From: Gnetum montanum
Taxonomy: Eukaryota; Streptophyta; Gnetopsida; Gnetales; Gnetaceae
Assembly (NCBI GenBank): GCA_015680685.1
Contig: MNCI01010150.1
Coordinates: 464,288 to 490,170, forward strand
Length of the DNA stretch: 25,883 nt
Direction of reading: 5' to 3'
Part shown: positions 1 through 10,834 of the stretch, one piece after another
Layout: every line of letters begins with the position of its first letter
How positions within the stretch are numbered: position 1 is the stretch's first letter
Notes under the pieces: generated by a model
Seen by the model: the letters and a program-made list of their open reading frames with translations, nothing else
Databases searched by the model: none
What the model was told of the DNA's origin: nothing
Program-made: the position numbers and the translations under genes

Positions 1-415
1 CTCCAAGAATTTTTGCAAGCCATGCCTCATTCCAACATCACTATTACCCTTCAAAGTACCACTGAACTCATTCACCATCTACTCGAGGGAAGCACTCATA
101 TCCATACCACCCTTCACATCCATCTGCATAGATCCCTTCACCCTCAACGGAGTTACCTTTTACTCCATCCATGTAGGAAGAAATTCCTTCACAACTGTAG
201 CAACAAAATGCTACGAGGGCTATACATTCACAACCAGCTTTCTAGTCGAGTGGTTCAAAAAATCGATCTAGAAAATGATCCTTTTTCTGACCTAACAATC
301 CTCCCAAACCCTCATAACCTAATGCAGCTAGTTATCCTACATCTCTGACACCCTCATCCTCTGCATCAAACACCTTCAAGTGCCCTTCAAACCAAACGCT
401 ACCTCAAATCTACAC
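1..415 (+). pseudogene. gag C-terminal tail (decayed), copy Z
   Basis: From about position 150 the frame of codon 171-173 contains EEIPSQL and QQNATRAIHSQP, with in-frame stops. This parallels GEIPTQLQQRNATRAVNSQP in the minus-strand copy near 13690-13730. The region is basic and rich in Pro, Ser and Gln, as gag tails before the protease often are. No CCHC zinc knuckle is visible. A 111-codon open frame at 13-348 is in another frame and is rich in His and Leu; I regard it as a by-product of composition. The start of gag lies outside the window. Confidence 0.6.
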
Positions 416-1062
416 CATGATTTTAACTCATGTTGTTTCTAATTGGACCAAGGCTAGTAATCTTCCCATGAAAAGATCTAATGCTAGAAGTCCACTCATT
501 TACCTACCGATTGTTGGACATGAGCCATGTAAGGCTCTTCTTGATTATGGTTATGGTATCAATCTCATCTCTCATGACATGTGCAAGGCCTGAAACCTAC
601 CACGTCTTAAGAAGAGCAACATTTATTTAGAATTGGTAGACCAGTCAATCATTATTCCTTTGGGATTAGTGGAGGACATTGTGACCACAGTTAGTAGGTG
701 GTCCTATCCTACTAATTTTCTAGTGATCAAGGTCAAAAACTGCAAAGGTAACTTCCCTATAATTATGGGAAGGGCATGGTTAAGCATGATCAATGTACGA
801 ATGGGCATAACAAACCTCTCCTTGGAAATCTCCAAGAAAAATGAATTTGGATGTTTAGAGAAGAAGTCTATTCCATGGATTGTGTACAATGATAATGGGT
901 GTAATTGCATGCAAAAGATCTAGTCCATCAAAAGTACATTCATTAAAGCATGCAATCAATGTGCACATGAACAAGATATTCAAAGGTGCCTATACGTAGC
1001 AGTCACAAAATAGGAGGTCATCCAATGGCTGACAGCTAACTTTGACAATAGCACACTATGCA
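416..1062 (+). pseudogene. Retropepsin-like protease and downstream linker, copy Z
   Basis: This is the aspartic protease that cleaves the retrotransposon polyprotein. The active-site strand is at about 534-560 and reads KALLDYGYG; the family motif is D-S/T-G, so the Ser/Thr has become Tyr while the Asp (543-545) remains. The second half includes a GLVED turn, YPTNFLVI and PIIMGRAWLS (about 768-786), matching the C-terminal protease strands of Athila-type elements. An in-frame TGA at 591-593 splits the domain. It lies in the same frame as gag and RT, consistent with one gag-pol ORF. The 633-923 stretch is the longest open piece. Confidence 0.75.
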
Positions 1063-1140
1063 TGGAACCTATTGAGAGCACAGATAAACTTAAGTAAGTT
1101 CATTGCCAACTCTCCAATGAAGAAAATGATGATGCATGTT

Positions 1141-1940
1141 GGGTAGAGTTGGAAATTCTTAAAAATTTCAAACAGGAGCCCCTAGAGTTAAAAACCCTGC
1201 CAACCAACATGGAATATGCATTTTTGAACAATGGTAAGCTAGTCATAATCAATGCAAGTCTTGCTCTTGAACAAAAGGATAAGTTGTTGCAAATTTTCAA
1301 CAAATGGCCGACAGCCTTTGCTTGGTCATATCTTGAGTTGATAAGAATCGATCCAAGGATATGTTAGCATTGCATCTACACTTACTAGGCCATGAAGCCT
1401 AAAAGGCAACCACAAAGGTAGCTGAACCCCAAACTGAAGGAGATCATCCTAGGACATTGCTACTACACTTTTCTGGATGGATATAGCAAATATAATCAAA
1501 TACAAATAGCCCTAGAAGACTAAGCCAAAACTACATTCACCAGTCCTTGGGGAACGTTTGCATACAAATAGATGTCGTTTGGCTTGTGCAATGCCTCTAC
1601 AATATTTCAATGACTAGTTCTAAGCATCTTCAAATAGCAGATAGGAAATGGTGTAGAAGTCTTTATGGACAACTTCTCCACTTATGGAGAAAACTTTGAT
1701 CAAGCCTTGGACTAGTTAGAGCAAGTGTTAGAAAGATGTGTAGAAACCAATTTGAAGCTCAATTGGCAGAAAAACCATTTGATGGTCTAAGAAGGAGTAG
1801 TACTAGGGCATAAAAACTCACACACATGGATAGAGGTAGAGCCCAAGAAAATCAAACTTATCCAAGGAATTACCTATCAACTAGAAACTATCAGTGATAT
1901 TCGGTTATTCCTTGCACATATTGGCTTGGGGCCAATTACA
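1141..1940 (+). pseudogene. Reverse transcriptase (Ty3/gypsy), internally deleted and point-mutated, copy Z
   Basis: The pre-RT linker (LELKTLP at about 1190, LEQKDKLLQIFNKW at about 1266-1310) is followed by RT motifs: TFLDGYS (1467-1487, first catalytic Asp present), TFTSPWGTFAY (about 1530-1562), MSFGLCNAS (about 1572-1598) and FMDNFSTYG (1662-1688). The last should be the F/Y-MDD motif, but the second Asp codon is AAC (Asn) at 1671-1673. Between LNPKLKEII and LGHCYYTF, at about 1440-1458, roughly 80-90 residues of the fingers and palm normally found here are missing, yet the frame is kept. Several in-frame stops are present. The sequence stops matching RT near 1940. Confidence 0.85.
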
Positions 1941-1962
1941 CCAATGTCCAATGAAGACACAC

Positions 1963-2530
1963 CTTATGTACAGCAATAAAGATGAGCTCTTTGATTCATC
2001 CTTGCAGCACTTGAGATTTGTTTTCTTACTCATTTCTTTTATTTTATTTTCTTCTACATTTATTTTGTTTTATTTTTTACACTTTACATTTCTATTATTA
2101 GCACATACAGTACAATCACTTCGAGCATGCATGTAACACTTCATAACCCAGTAATGATTACCGTTTGGTAATCCTAGTAGTGTTGCGCTGGTTCAAGATG
2201 TATACAGCAAGTAAGAATAGATACTGGTGTTAGGATTAGTTTAAAGCTTACTTAATCAATAGTTAACTTAAAATTAGTCACTTAGTTATCTCTCTCTCCT
2301 CCCTTATTAGCAACAAGACATAAAAATATAAAAGCCATAAAAATCATATGCCTCAAGCTTACTTAATCATACAATTATGACATACAAGTAAGTTTGGGAA
2401 GACAACAATCAACCAACCTGTCCTTATTCCACAAGGGCGCATAAGCACTTAGTCCTTGGAATTTGACCGGATCATGCGTGAAACGCTCGTATTCGTATGG
2501 TTGAGCGTAGGGGTACCTCGCCGCTCATCA
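1963..2530 (+). repeat. 3' LTR of copy Z, U3-truncated (R-U5 remains)
   Basis: From ACACCTTATGTACAGCAATA onward the plus strand is the reverse complement of the 5' LTR of element 1 (24894 to about 25470). The poly(A)-type AATAAA lies in CAGCAATAAAGATGAG (1971-1986). The right end is GAGCGTAGGGGTACCTCGCC followed by GCTCATCA, the terminal inverted repeat of this LTR family. U3 and the TATA box are absent because the deletion starts upstream. No PBS follows 2530, so this is a 3' LTR. A candidate target duplication would be ACAAG at 2531-2535, but its partner is outside the window. Confidence 0.85.
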
Positions 2531-3180
2531 ACAAGTTTCATTCATAAGTTAACATGGCTAACCTATTTAATAAACCTTCTTTTTGATTTAGAACAAGTCC
2601 TTTTTCTTGAAACAAGTGTTTCACTCTATGCTAACTATTTGTTCTAATACATATCATACAAAACTAATCTTTTATGATCTTAACTATCAAACAAACAGAG
2701 TGTATGTTTGAGCTAGTTCAAACTTGGATGAGCCTTATCTTTGATGGCTAACTTAGCTATTCAAGGTGGTGTTAATTTAATCTAAAACTCTCACTCTTCA
2801 AATTACTTGGAAATTTCATAAGCTTTTGCAATTGACATAGCATATTATTGTGGGACTATTTAGCCTTATTAGATCATGATTGCTTAAAACATCCCCTAGA
2901 ATTTTCTCTGCTTAAGGTTCATTTTTCATATGAACATAGCACAAAAAATTTAGATCAATCTCATCATGCAAGTAATTGGTTTTTGAAAGTCATAGGAATT
3001 ACAAAGAGAAATAAACCCAACAATTCAAGCTCTATTGTTTTTCGAGAAAATAGATATTGTTAAACTTAATTGTAAGCCCTAAATTTTTCTAAAATACAAA
3101 GTCCCCTTTTATGAAAAGGTTGAGCAAATATCAACTATTAGAAACCAAAGACTTAAGCCCTACTCCATTTGTTTCCAAAA
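2531..3180. other. Unassigned AT-rich DNA between two retroelements
   Basis: The right side of copy Z ends at 2530 and the left LTR end of the next element starts at 3181. The 650 bp between contain only short open frames (2456-2647, 2848-3063) with no recognisable protein motif and no RNA gene. It may be older host or repeat DNA that served as target for both insertions. I see nothing further in it. Confidence 0.5.
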
Positions 3181-4176
3181 TGTAACAACACATATGAGTT
3201 AGGTAATGGAACAAGTTCACTCCACACATAATTCACCTTCAAATACTAAATCTAGATATTATGCAAAGAAAAAAAATTGCTAGAAAATAAGAAAAGTATA
3301 TATCTCTAATTAATTTATTAGAAGTTTACAACAAGATTCTCAAAACCCTCAAACATTCAAAACCTGTCACACCCAACCAATATTGCAGAGCATAAGGCTC
3401 TACAACCATACCATGGATATTCTCAATGTAAGACACAACCAATAGCGAATACCATGGATAACTCAAGACTAAGATCTCAACTCTCAAGTAAGACACAAGA
3501 GAATTGAATACATAGACCAAGATACCACAAGTTAATCTTGAAGCTACAAACACTAATTGCACTTACCCAATGTGCTCACTCATTCTCTCTTGCTTAGCTC
3601 TCGACTCTCAAGAGCTTTCTTCTCACTCATGATCCTCAACAATGCTAAATACAATGATATTTATTCTAAACTAAAAGATAAGAAACCTAGAAACCTTTTC
3701 TCAACTCCATTTGAGACTTTTCAAATATTTTCCAAGTCTTCTCACCTTCTTCCCAACTATTTCCATCCATTTCTATCACGTTTTGGTAGTTTTGGAAGTT
3801 TTCCTAATTATACAGGTTATATCTGACCTTTAGAAGACATCTCTTGCAAAATCCCAAATCTTAGCAAAGATGTATTAAGTTTCTCCAAGATGTATCTTGT
3901 ATTGATAAGATGTATTACTATGAGGGTAGACATCTTGTATAAGACATTCCTATCAAGGGGAGATGTCTCCATTTAGATGTCTTCTACGACAAGACATCTC
4001 ACTCAAGATGACTACCAAAACAACAAGACGTCTCCTCTTACCTCAAGACATTTCCTGTTATTCCCAAGCCCTAGCCAAGACATCTTCTAGCCCTCCAAGA
4101 TCTCTTCTAAAAGCTTAGAACCTACAAACATAAATGTAGGGAAGCAACAAAGGGAATCAAAAGAGGTATCCCTACA
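3181..4176 (-). repeat. 3' LTR of the outer gypsy element (about 996 bp)
   Basis: The right end, in sense orientation TGTAGGGATACC, directly follows a polypurine tract. On the plus strand the left end starts TGTAACAACACA at 3181, giving TGT...ACA termini. The sense strand has an AATAAA-like site in CTTCTAATAAATTAATTAG near 3310-3330, consistent with R-U5 at the left. The right boundary is well supported by the PPT. The left boundary is inferred from the TG/CA rule only, because the partner LTR is outside the window. Confidence 0.6.
3834..4115. repeat. Degenerate AGACATCT/AGATGTCT repeats in the U3 of the outer element
   Basis: About a dozen copies of AGACATCT or its inverse AGATGTCT, with variants such as AGACGTCT, AGATGTAT and AGACATTT, are spread over about 280 bp in both orientations. 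They lie in the 5' third of the LTR (sense orientation), where transcription-factor sites are expected. The clustering suggests a tandemly expanded U3 regulatory motif, but no function is shown. Confidence 0.6.
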
Positions 4177-4199
4177 CTAGCTCTCCCACCTTTTAAAAA
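4177..4199 (-). promoter_or_regulatory. Polypurine tract of the outer gypsy element
   Basis: The sense (minus) strand reads AAAAGGTGGGAGAGCTAG immediately before the LTR start TGTAGGG. A purine-rich run abutting the 3' LTR is the plus-strand primer of LTR retrotransposons, and GGTGGGAGAG is typical for plant gypsy elements. Confidence 0.75.
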
Positions 4200-4379
4200 G
4201 TGAACTCAAGTAAATAAGGGAGAAGGGATTGAAGTGAACCCCCACTTATGAAGTTTAGTCTAGTGGACTCATACAACATCATCAGTAGACTAATCCTGCC
4301 AATGGATCAAGTATTAATGCCTCTTGACTCCTAAGTACTTGAAGCTTCCCTCCTCTTGAGTACAATTACCTTCTTCTTC

Positions 4380-5480
4380 ATTGAAGGCTTGGACTGATCA
4401 ATATCCTCCTTCAAATCATCAATGCTACCTTGTATGGTCTCCTCATCAACTAGTCCATGATAGTACACAAGATCTAAAATATTAAACACAAATACAAACC
4501 AACATCATTTGGTGAATCAATCTCAAAAGCATTATCATTAATTTTAGCCTTGATTTTGAAAGCTCTCATCTTCTTGGCTTTGAATTTGGAGAAGTTAATA
4601 TCTTTCAATCACTTCCTCTTCAAGTACACCTAAAATAAGTTACCAACAACAAACTTAGGCTTCCATTTACCCTCACTCCTCTTGAGGATTTTCTCTTCAA
4701 ACTTATTCTCTAGATTTTATTTTACTAATGCATGTATATCTCTCATCTCTTGCACAAAATCAGCACTCAATTGAGCTTCATTATCAAAGCTCTTCAAGGT
4801 ATCCATTATCTTTCGACAAAATACATAGTTCACCTCAAATGAGCTTTTACCAATAGTAATATGAAAAGCATTATTATACAAAAATTCAACATGATCCAAC
4901 AAGTTTTCCCACCTATTTGGCTGTTCATCACATAAATATCTTAATATGTTTAAGAAGGATTTATTCACAATCTCCATTTGGCCATCAAATTGAGGATGAT
5001 ATGCATTAGAAATATTTAATTTTGTCCCTAAAGTTTTTTAAAGGGATCCACAAAAGTGACTTTTGGATTTAGAGTCTCTATTACTAATAATATTCAAAGG
5101 AATACCATGCAACTTCATATGCTAGAAAAATAAGTTTGCAACATGAGAAGCATCACTCATATTCTTGCATGAAATAAAATATGCCATATTTGAGAACCTA
5201 TTCCTAATAGTAATAAATGCATCATTTCCACACTTGATCTTTGGAATATCACTCAAAAAATCCATAGACATAATTTTCCATGAACCTTTGGGAATTGGCA
5301 AAGGCATATAGTGTCTATCCACACCTTTCCCTTCTTTGAATTTTTGACATATCAAGCCCTCCTTCATAAATTCTGAAACTTTAGTTATCATACCAGGCTA
5401 AAAGTTGTACCTACCTATAAGTTTCAATATTTTATTCCTACCCATGTAACCTACCATGCCACTAGAATGCTTTTTAAACA
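4380..5480 (-). pseudogene. Integrase of the outer gypsy element, decayed
   Basis: Integrase inserts the element cDNA into chromosomes. On the minus strand, a degenerate zinc region (HSSGMVGYMGRNK at about 5470-5430, then one Cys in GLICQKF near 5350) precedes the core. The first catalytic Asp is in SMDFLSDIP (about 5280). The second should be SDRD but reads SNRD, with an AAT codon at 5080-5082. The Glu is in GQMEIVNKSF (about 4980). FLYNNAFH and GKSSFEV follow, then FKIKAKINDNAFEID near 4560-4520. No clear chromodomain is seen. In-frame stops and frame changes interrupt it. The open pieces are 5122-5391 and 4717-4977. Confidence in the family is high. Confidence 0.88.
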
Positions 5481-5639
5481 AAATCTTTTTCCTAAAAGCA
5501 AACTTAAAAATACATACCTTTTCAATCTTAAATAACATTTCATCTTGAATATGATAAACCATTCACTGGTCTATCCTACTCATAAATGGCTCCTTGATGC
5601 ATCTCCAAACCTACCCAAAATCATCATCAGGCTTGTACA

Positions 5640-5799
5640 AAGAAGAAAAATCACCCATACCTTCTACATGAGGTATGTTGAGATTCACCACATGAACCCA
5701 AGACAATGCATTAGCCACCAAATTAGCTTTCCCACTTTTGTGCTTCATCACAAAATTGAACTCTTGCAATTGTGTAACTCACTTCATGTGCTTTGCATT
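5640..5799 (-). pseudogene. End of RNase H, outer gypsy element, interrupted by element 1
   Basis: The minus strand reads KHMK-stop-VTQLQEFNFV, then MKHKSGKANLVANALS, the usual C-terminal end of the Ty3/gypsy RNase H domain (HKSGKxNxVADALS). The stop replaces the usual Trp codon (TGG to TGA). The text begins exactly at 5799, where the LTR of element 1 abuts, so the gene was split by insertion. The preceding RNase H and RT would lie on the far side of element 1. Confidence 0.85.
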
Positions 5800-6115
5800 T
5801 GATGAGAAGCGAGGTACCCCTACGCCTAATGATATGAATCACAAAGCATTCATATGCGATCTAGTTGAATTTTGTGAACTCTATAGTTTCCAGTGCACTA
5901 GACTTCTAGGTAGTGAACCTTGGCCTAAGGTCATTCGTTGTCTTCCCAATTACACTTGTGAAGCCCAAAGGTATGGTTAAGTGTAATCGAGACATATGAT
6001 TTTTATCATTTTATGTTTTATGGTTTTGATGCTTAAAGAGAGAGATGAAGTAATTTAATGACTAATTTAATTTAACTAACTAATTGATCTCTAGCTACTC
6101 CTAACATAAGCATCT
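5800..6115 (-). repeat. 3' LTR of element 1, truncated (U5 part only)
   Basis: It starts TGATGAGAAGCGAGGTACCC and aligns with the 5' LTR at 24894, sharing GGTACCCCTACGC, TTGTCTTCCCAA, GTATGGTTAAGT and ATATGATTTTTAT. The match fades after the CTAACTAATT and CTCCTAACAT stretch near 6105-6115. The rest of R, all of U3 and the 3' PPT are missing, and the sequence enters the decayed extra ORF. The deletion therefore removed the end of the internal region and the LTR promoter. Confidence 0.8.
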
Positions 6116-8767
6116 GGTCCATGTAGCTTTGCCAATGTGGGAAAAAACGAGCACATCCCAAGGATAGGGAATTGCTAGAAATAACTTCTTAGCATTGATG
6201 AACCAGGTAATGAATTACTTGCATTTAATATTGAACATCCTAACTATGTTCTGTAGCTCCTAGTAATCATTCATTCTCTTGGCCAGGTTCTTGGTAGTCG
6301 ATCATTGATCGATGAATTGTGCCCCAAGAACCTTGAGTTCAACGTTTGTTATTTCAAGCTTTTGCTTGGTGTTCTTATGGTGATTGAACTTGGTTTTATA
6401 TAGTAAGTACAAGCTAGCCACTTACTTCTCAAGTTTTGACCGCAATCATCCAGTAGTCAACATTGCCAGGTTTACATAGTGAAGGTTGGGCAATTCCATA
6501 TACTCTATCATTTCCTCAATTTACAACTCCTTAAGAAGGATCTCGGCTCTATTATAGGCATCTATTCCATACCTCTCTTTCTTAGTGGAGTTGTTGGAGG
6601 TCCTCATTTACTTTTTCCTTAGCTATTTGAATGTGCTTCTCATTCACTTCCTTTTGTAGGCCTACTTGGTCTATATAGTAAACTTTAACTCTTTCAAATT
6701 TGAGAGCCTCATTTTTCTAGGTGGCAATCTCAATGGTAGATTTCTGGCGTAAGGCTTGGACTTCCTCTATAGACAAATTTCGATTCTCCACAACCAATTT
6801 TCTTAACTTTGTGTTTATCCTAGCGAGTTGCTCTTACTATTAATGAATAAATTCTTACATTTGTTGTTTTTGTACATCAACATTGCATAGGTGATGGTTT
6901 TCGATGGTCAATGATTCATTTTCTTGGTGCATTTGGACCAAGTCCTTCTAAACCAAGTAGGTTTTTCCTTCTACTATGAACTACTTAAAGATGGCTTTCA
7001 CTATTTCATCAACTTATTTTAATCCTTTCTAAAGCTACTAAAAAGCTTCATCTTTAGTTATTGTGGGGTTGAGAAGCATAGGATCAGTAAACCAGGCATG
7101 TAATTCAGCAACTTCGATGGCCAGGCATTGGTTTTGTGCTAAGCCATTTCAAGTTGTTCTTCCAAGATAATGCATTTGCCCTTTGCTTCTAATAGCTCTA
7201 ACTGGGTTGCAGTAATGTTGTCTAGAAAATCGAAGATATCCAAAATCGATTCCCATGAGTCTGTCTAGCATCTCTTCATGCTAGGATGCACTCAATCTTG
7301 CTAATCATGCCTATGGACATCTGCACATCTTGAAGTGCAGATATGCCTGGTACAATGCCATAGGTGCATTAAGCACTTTTACAATTCAGTTAGCAACAAC
7401 TTCAATAGTTGTTTCTTGTTCTTAGTGCTACTTCACCAGTACCGTTGTTCCCTTGCCCTCCTCAAAGCGTATTGAAAAGGAAGCAACATTCCCAGAGATT
7501 TTTAGGAATAAATGGTGTTGAGATAGAGACACCATCATCTCTCAGGCACTGGGATTCAATCTTGTGTACAATTGCATTTGTTGAACAAAGAATATTGGTC
7601 CACCTCTTTCCATTTGGCTAATTTTCCAAGCCACCTCATTAAGGTGACTCATCACGAATTGATATATAGATGGGTTTGCAGCACTTATTCCTGCATGCTA
7701 TTCTTGCTCATGCAAGAGTTATTCTTGGATTTCATGTAAGCATTCAATGGCTACATCGGCCTCCGACGTTGTTTCTTAAGTAGGTGGTGGAGGTGGCAAT
7801 TGTTGCTTCCCTCCCTTAGACACAGTAGGTGTCTTGTCCTTTATTATTTCAGACCACAAGGCAATGGGAGTATGCTTGATAATGTCATTTGCATAGCAAA
7901 TGTTTTCTACCCTTTTGCAAAGTTTCCAAATGAGGCATCGAAAAGGTAGGGTTTTCCTTATATGTTCATTTTCTTTGAAGTGCTTCTTGATCTCTAAATA
8001 GATTAATTGTGGAAGGTTTACCAGAAATCTCCTACTTAGAGTAGCACATGCTCGGGTGAGAAAAGCAGTCACCTTGTTGGGCCTCACCATCAGATTGAGC
8101 TGATAGGCTGCTATCTTAAAGTATATGTGTTCTGTCGGTGTGAGTATGCTAAATTCCTTACAGTCGACCCCATAACACAACTAGGTCCACTCTTTTTTGC
8201 CTCAGGATCAACTTGTGTCAACAACTCTGGAAATTATGTTCCTATGTTAGGTAATCCAAGAACTTGTGCAATAACATTGTCTGAGTAGGACACTTGAATG
8301 TCCTTGATCTTCATTATGGAACCTACCCTTCTATTGTTCTAGAAAAGGTACATCTTTTCAATGTACCACTCCCCACTAGAAGTGATGATTGGCCACATGG
8401 GTGAGGTTTACAATTATGTTCTCACTTCTACTAGAGCACGTTCTAGAAATCACCCAAAGTTTAGTTCTTAAAGAATTAAGCGTTGGACTTCATGGGGCTT
8501 GGTGGGGTTGAGGTAAGCTTGTGTTAGTGTGACTTTCAGCCTTGGTATGGATCCTGGTGCTTTCCCACACTATGATTATTTTGTTTCAACTTCTTCTTTG
8601 GGAATCTTTCAGATAGATTCTACTCTGGGTTCCACTTGAGGAGGTCCTATTGCATGGGTTGCTTCTGGTTGTTCCTAGGGCTATTCTTGTTGGCCCCTTC
8701 TAGTCCTAGGTCATTTCTCCCTTGGTTACAATGGTCCTTCCTCTTGCCATCATTTTGGTCTTGGCGC
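6116..8767 (-). pseudogene. Env-like/extra ORF of element 1, with 'putative plant transposon protein'-like region
   Basis: This is the ORF position downstream of integrase found in Athila/Calypso-type elements. It starts with ATGGCGCC at 8767, directly after a splice-acceptor-like CAG. Residues in the open piece 8180-7776 contain EHIYFKIAAY and LPFRCLIWKLCK, paralleling ERIYFKIGTY and LPFPCIIRKLLR in element B. These fit the plant family Pfam calls 'putative plant transposon protein' (from memory). A Pro run (PPPPPT) follows at about 7790. Further left are fragments such as ATQLELLEAKGK (about 7190), matching the coiled-coil part of B. I see no signal peptide or membrane segment. Many stops and frame breaks are present, and the 3' end is deleted. 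The function is unknown. Confidence 0.7.
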
Positions 8768-8796
8768 CATCTGTAATCACAACATGACCATGAGTT
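8768..8796 (-). promoter_or_regulatory. Probable splice acceptor with branch site before the extra ORF (element 1)
   Basis: The sense strand reads GCTAACTCATGG, then TCATGTTGTGATTACAG, then ATGGCG. CTAAC fits the plant branch-site consensus CTRAY about 25 nt before the AG, and the AG abuts the start codon. Element B has the same arrangement. A spliced subgenomic mRNA is a known proposal for env-like ORFs; a donor was not identified here. Confidence 0.55.
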
Positions 8797-10834
8797 AGCA
8801 ATTGTTCTATAACATAAAATAATTTGGAACTCCTTCTCTCCTTAGGACAATTACACTTGGCTAAGTTGTGATTATGATTGATTTAATTAATTTTAATCAT
8901 TATTTTATTTGTATTTTAATATTAATAAGTCAATCTAGAAGGTGTTAAAAGGATTAACTCTCAAGATTTCATTGTATTCATTAATCCTCTGGGGAGTTAG
9001 AAAAATTTTCAAAAAATTTCATTAGAAACCTAAAGGTTTGCAGCCCCCATGATTAAGATCTTACCTTCGGTAGCTGCAAGATCAAACAATGGAGTGAGTT
9101 AGACAAATAGTTGGGAAGTTATGGGCTTTGAAAAATGTCAAAAACTCCCCTCATGTTATGAAGAAAATGTCAAAATATTACAAAGTCTTGGTGGTATTTA
9201 TAGAGTTTTTGGCTTGTGTCGACTGGGCTTAGTTGATTGGGCCCAATTGATGGGGTTAGCTACATCGACTAGGCCTAGTTGATGTGGCTATTAACCATTG
9301 TTGACTTTGTTGACTTGGTCAAACTTCCAAAATACAAGGAATTTTTAAGTGAAACTGCGATCAAATGGAAGCCCAAAAGGCCATGAATATAATGAGAATA
9401 GTATAAGAGGGTTTCAAAGCTTAGAAATTTTAGAAAATTGAGAAAATGGAGAAAATGATTAGGAGAATGAATTTAATGAAAGTTTAAGGAGCACTTTGGA
9501 TGATACACTATGAAATATGTGAAAGATAGGATTGTAGTAATGTCTAAAGTAAGGAACTTAACTAATCAAACTAAGAGATATGCAAGTGGGTCCTCTCCAT
9601 AGGAGGCACATGCCCTTTTTCCCCTTACATAACCTCAACTAAGGAGTTTGTAGGCCCCACAGTCAATTAATGGTCATGAATAGTTAAGGACCAACCCAAA
9701 AGAATCTATCCAGGAATTCCAACACATCAAACTAAGACATCGAGCATAACATAGAAACCGATAGTGAGGTGAGTTATGGTAGCATAGATGAATGACTCAT
9801 AAGGTGAAATGGAATCCCGAATTGAGGTCATAAGTAGTCCCTTATGGAGTGTGTATTTAAAATGACCTGAGAAGATCCATCCTTAGTCCATACCAAAATC
9901 AGCCTCTTTTAGTGACTTCACATCATCACTCCAAAATCAATCCACCTCCTCAAGACACAATAGTGCTCCCACAAAACAACCACCATTTCATAAAGAGAAG
10001 AAAAGAGAAGTAGAAAGTGAGAGAAGGCCTTAGTTAGAGGGGACCTTCAAGCATGGGTAACATATCTTTCTAGTCCCATAACTAGTGCTTGTAGCTTACT
10101 TATTTATCTAAGGGATGTGCTTTAAACTCCGATCATGTGTTTTTTTTCTTTTTGATGGGAACCACACCATGCAAAGACTTTATTTGACCTCCTATTAGTG
10201 GTTGGAATGGGATAGTAAGAAGTCCATGAAAAGACACTCAAGCACTCAAGTAAGTAGAAGAGTACAAAGAGTATTGAGTCCCCTTGAAGTCACACCATGT
10301 ACAAACCTTTGAATCCTTTCCAATTCCAAAAACTACCATGCTCATCAATTGATTAAAAGTTTCTTTAATGAAAGGGATCTCAAACTTCTAAAACAAGGAA
10401 AATAATAGAGTTTGTGGAATGCGTGGCTGATGTGGGCTCACTACCTATTCCATGAAAAATAAACCATGTCATAGTCATTAGACATCAAAATTCAAAAATA
10501 GAAACCAAACATTGACAATCACAACAATAAGCACAAATCATCATTAGTACATAACAACAATGGCATTGTGGCTTGCAGCAATAAAGCACTTTTATTAGCA
10601 AAAATAATGAAAAGTCACACTCAAACCAAACAAAGTAAAATATATAAGAAAGTGTAAATTATCCAAGAAAGATTCAAATGTACTAATGATGGTACAAAAT
10701 AAATAATGGTGTAAAATGGAAAGGAAAAATTTGAAAATGAAAAATTTGTAAAATAAATAAGTTATTAAATCAAAAACATGAAAAATAAAAAGTAGAAAAA
10801 CTGAGAAGCCATATGGATGATTGGCACAAATGTC
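8797..10834 (-). other. Non-coding spacer between integrase and the extra ORF, element 1
   Basis: These 2 kb contain no protein I recognise on either strand. The spacer is collinear with the one in element B: blocks around 9590-9680 (GCAAGTGGGTCCTCTCC, ATGCCCTTTTTCCCCTTAC) match 19995-20060, and GGGCTCACT at 10435 matches 20830. The end nearest integrase is strongly T-rich in sense (about 10590-10800) and holds an AATAAAA in GCTAATAAAAGTGCTTTATT. Only short open frames occur (10595-10915), low in complexity. Confidence 0.7.

Larger units (their letters stand above)
1..2530 (+). mobile_element. Copy Z: truncated family X Ty3/gypsy element (Athila-like), gag tail to RT fused to 3' LTR
   Basis: The plus strand reads gag tail, protease, linker and reverse transcriptase in a single frame from about 150 to 1940, with many in-frame stops. 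It then passes directly into the R-U5 part of an LTR that ends CTCATCA at 2530. RNase H, integrase, the extra ORF, the PPT and U3 are all missing, so a large internal deletion joined RT to the LTR near 1940-1963. The protein text matches the minus-strand element at 12860-13730 (for example MGRAWLS and GCNCMQ), so both belong to one family. The 5' part lies outside the window. Confidence 0.85.
3181..5799 (-). mobile_element. 3' half of a second, unrelated Ty3/gypsy element (outermost layer of the nest)
   Basis: On the minus strand this reads the end of RNase H (5799 to about 5640), the integrase zinc region and core (about 5480-4720), an integrase C-terminal region, a PPT and an LTR. Its integrase text differs from family X and resembles chromovirus-type plant gypsy elements. 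It is cut at 5799/5800 by the TGATGAG end of the element 1 LTR, so its upstream half (5' LTR, gag, protease, RT) should continue to the right of element 1, beyond the window. Confidence 0.8.

Noticed and set aside
13-348. 111-codon plus-strand frame as a host gene
   Set aside because: The in-phase gag tail text is in another frame and matches the minus-strand copy. This frame is His/Leu-rich with no motif.
6160-7700. A separate gene between the 3' LTR of element 1 and the transposon-protein region
   Set aside because: Minus-strand fragments such as ATQLELLEAKGK match the coiled-coil part of the element B ORF, so this is its decayed 3' portion.
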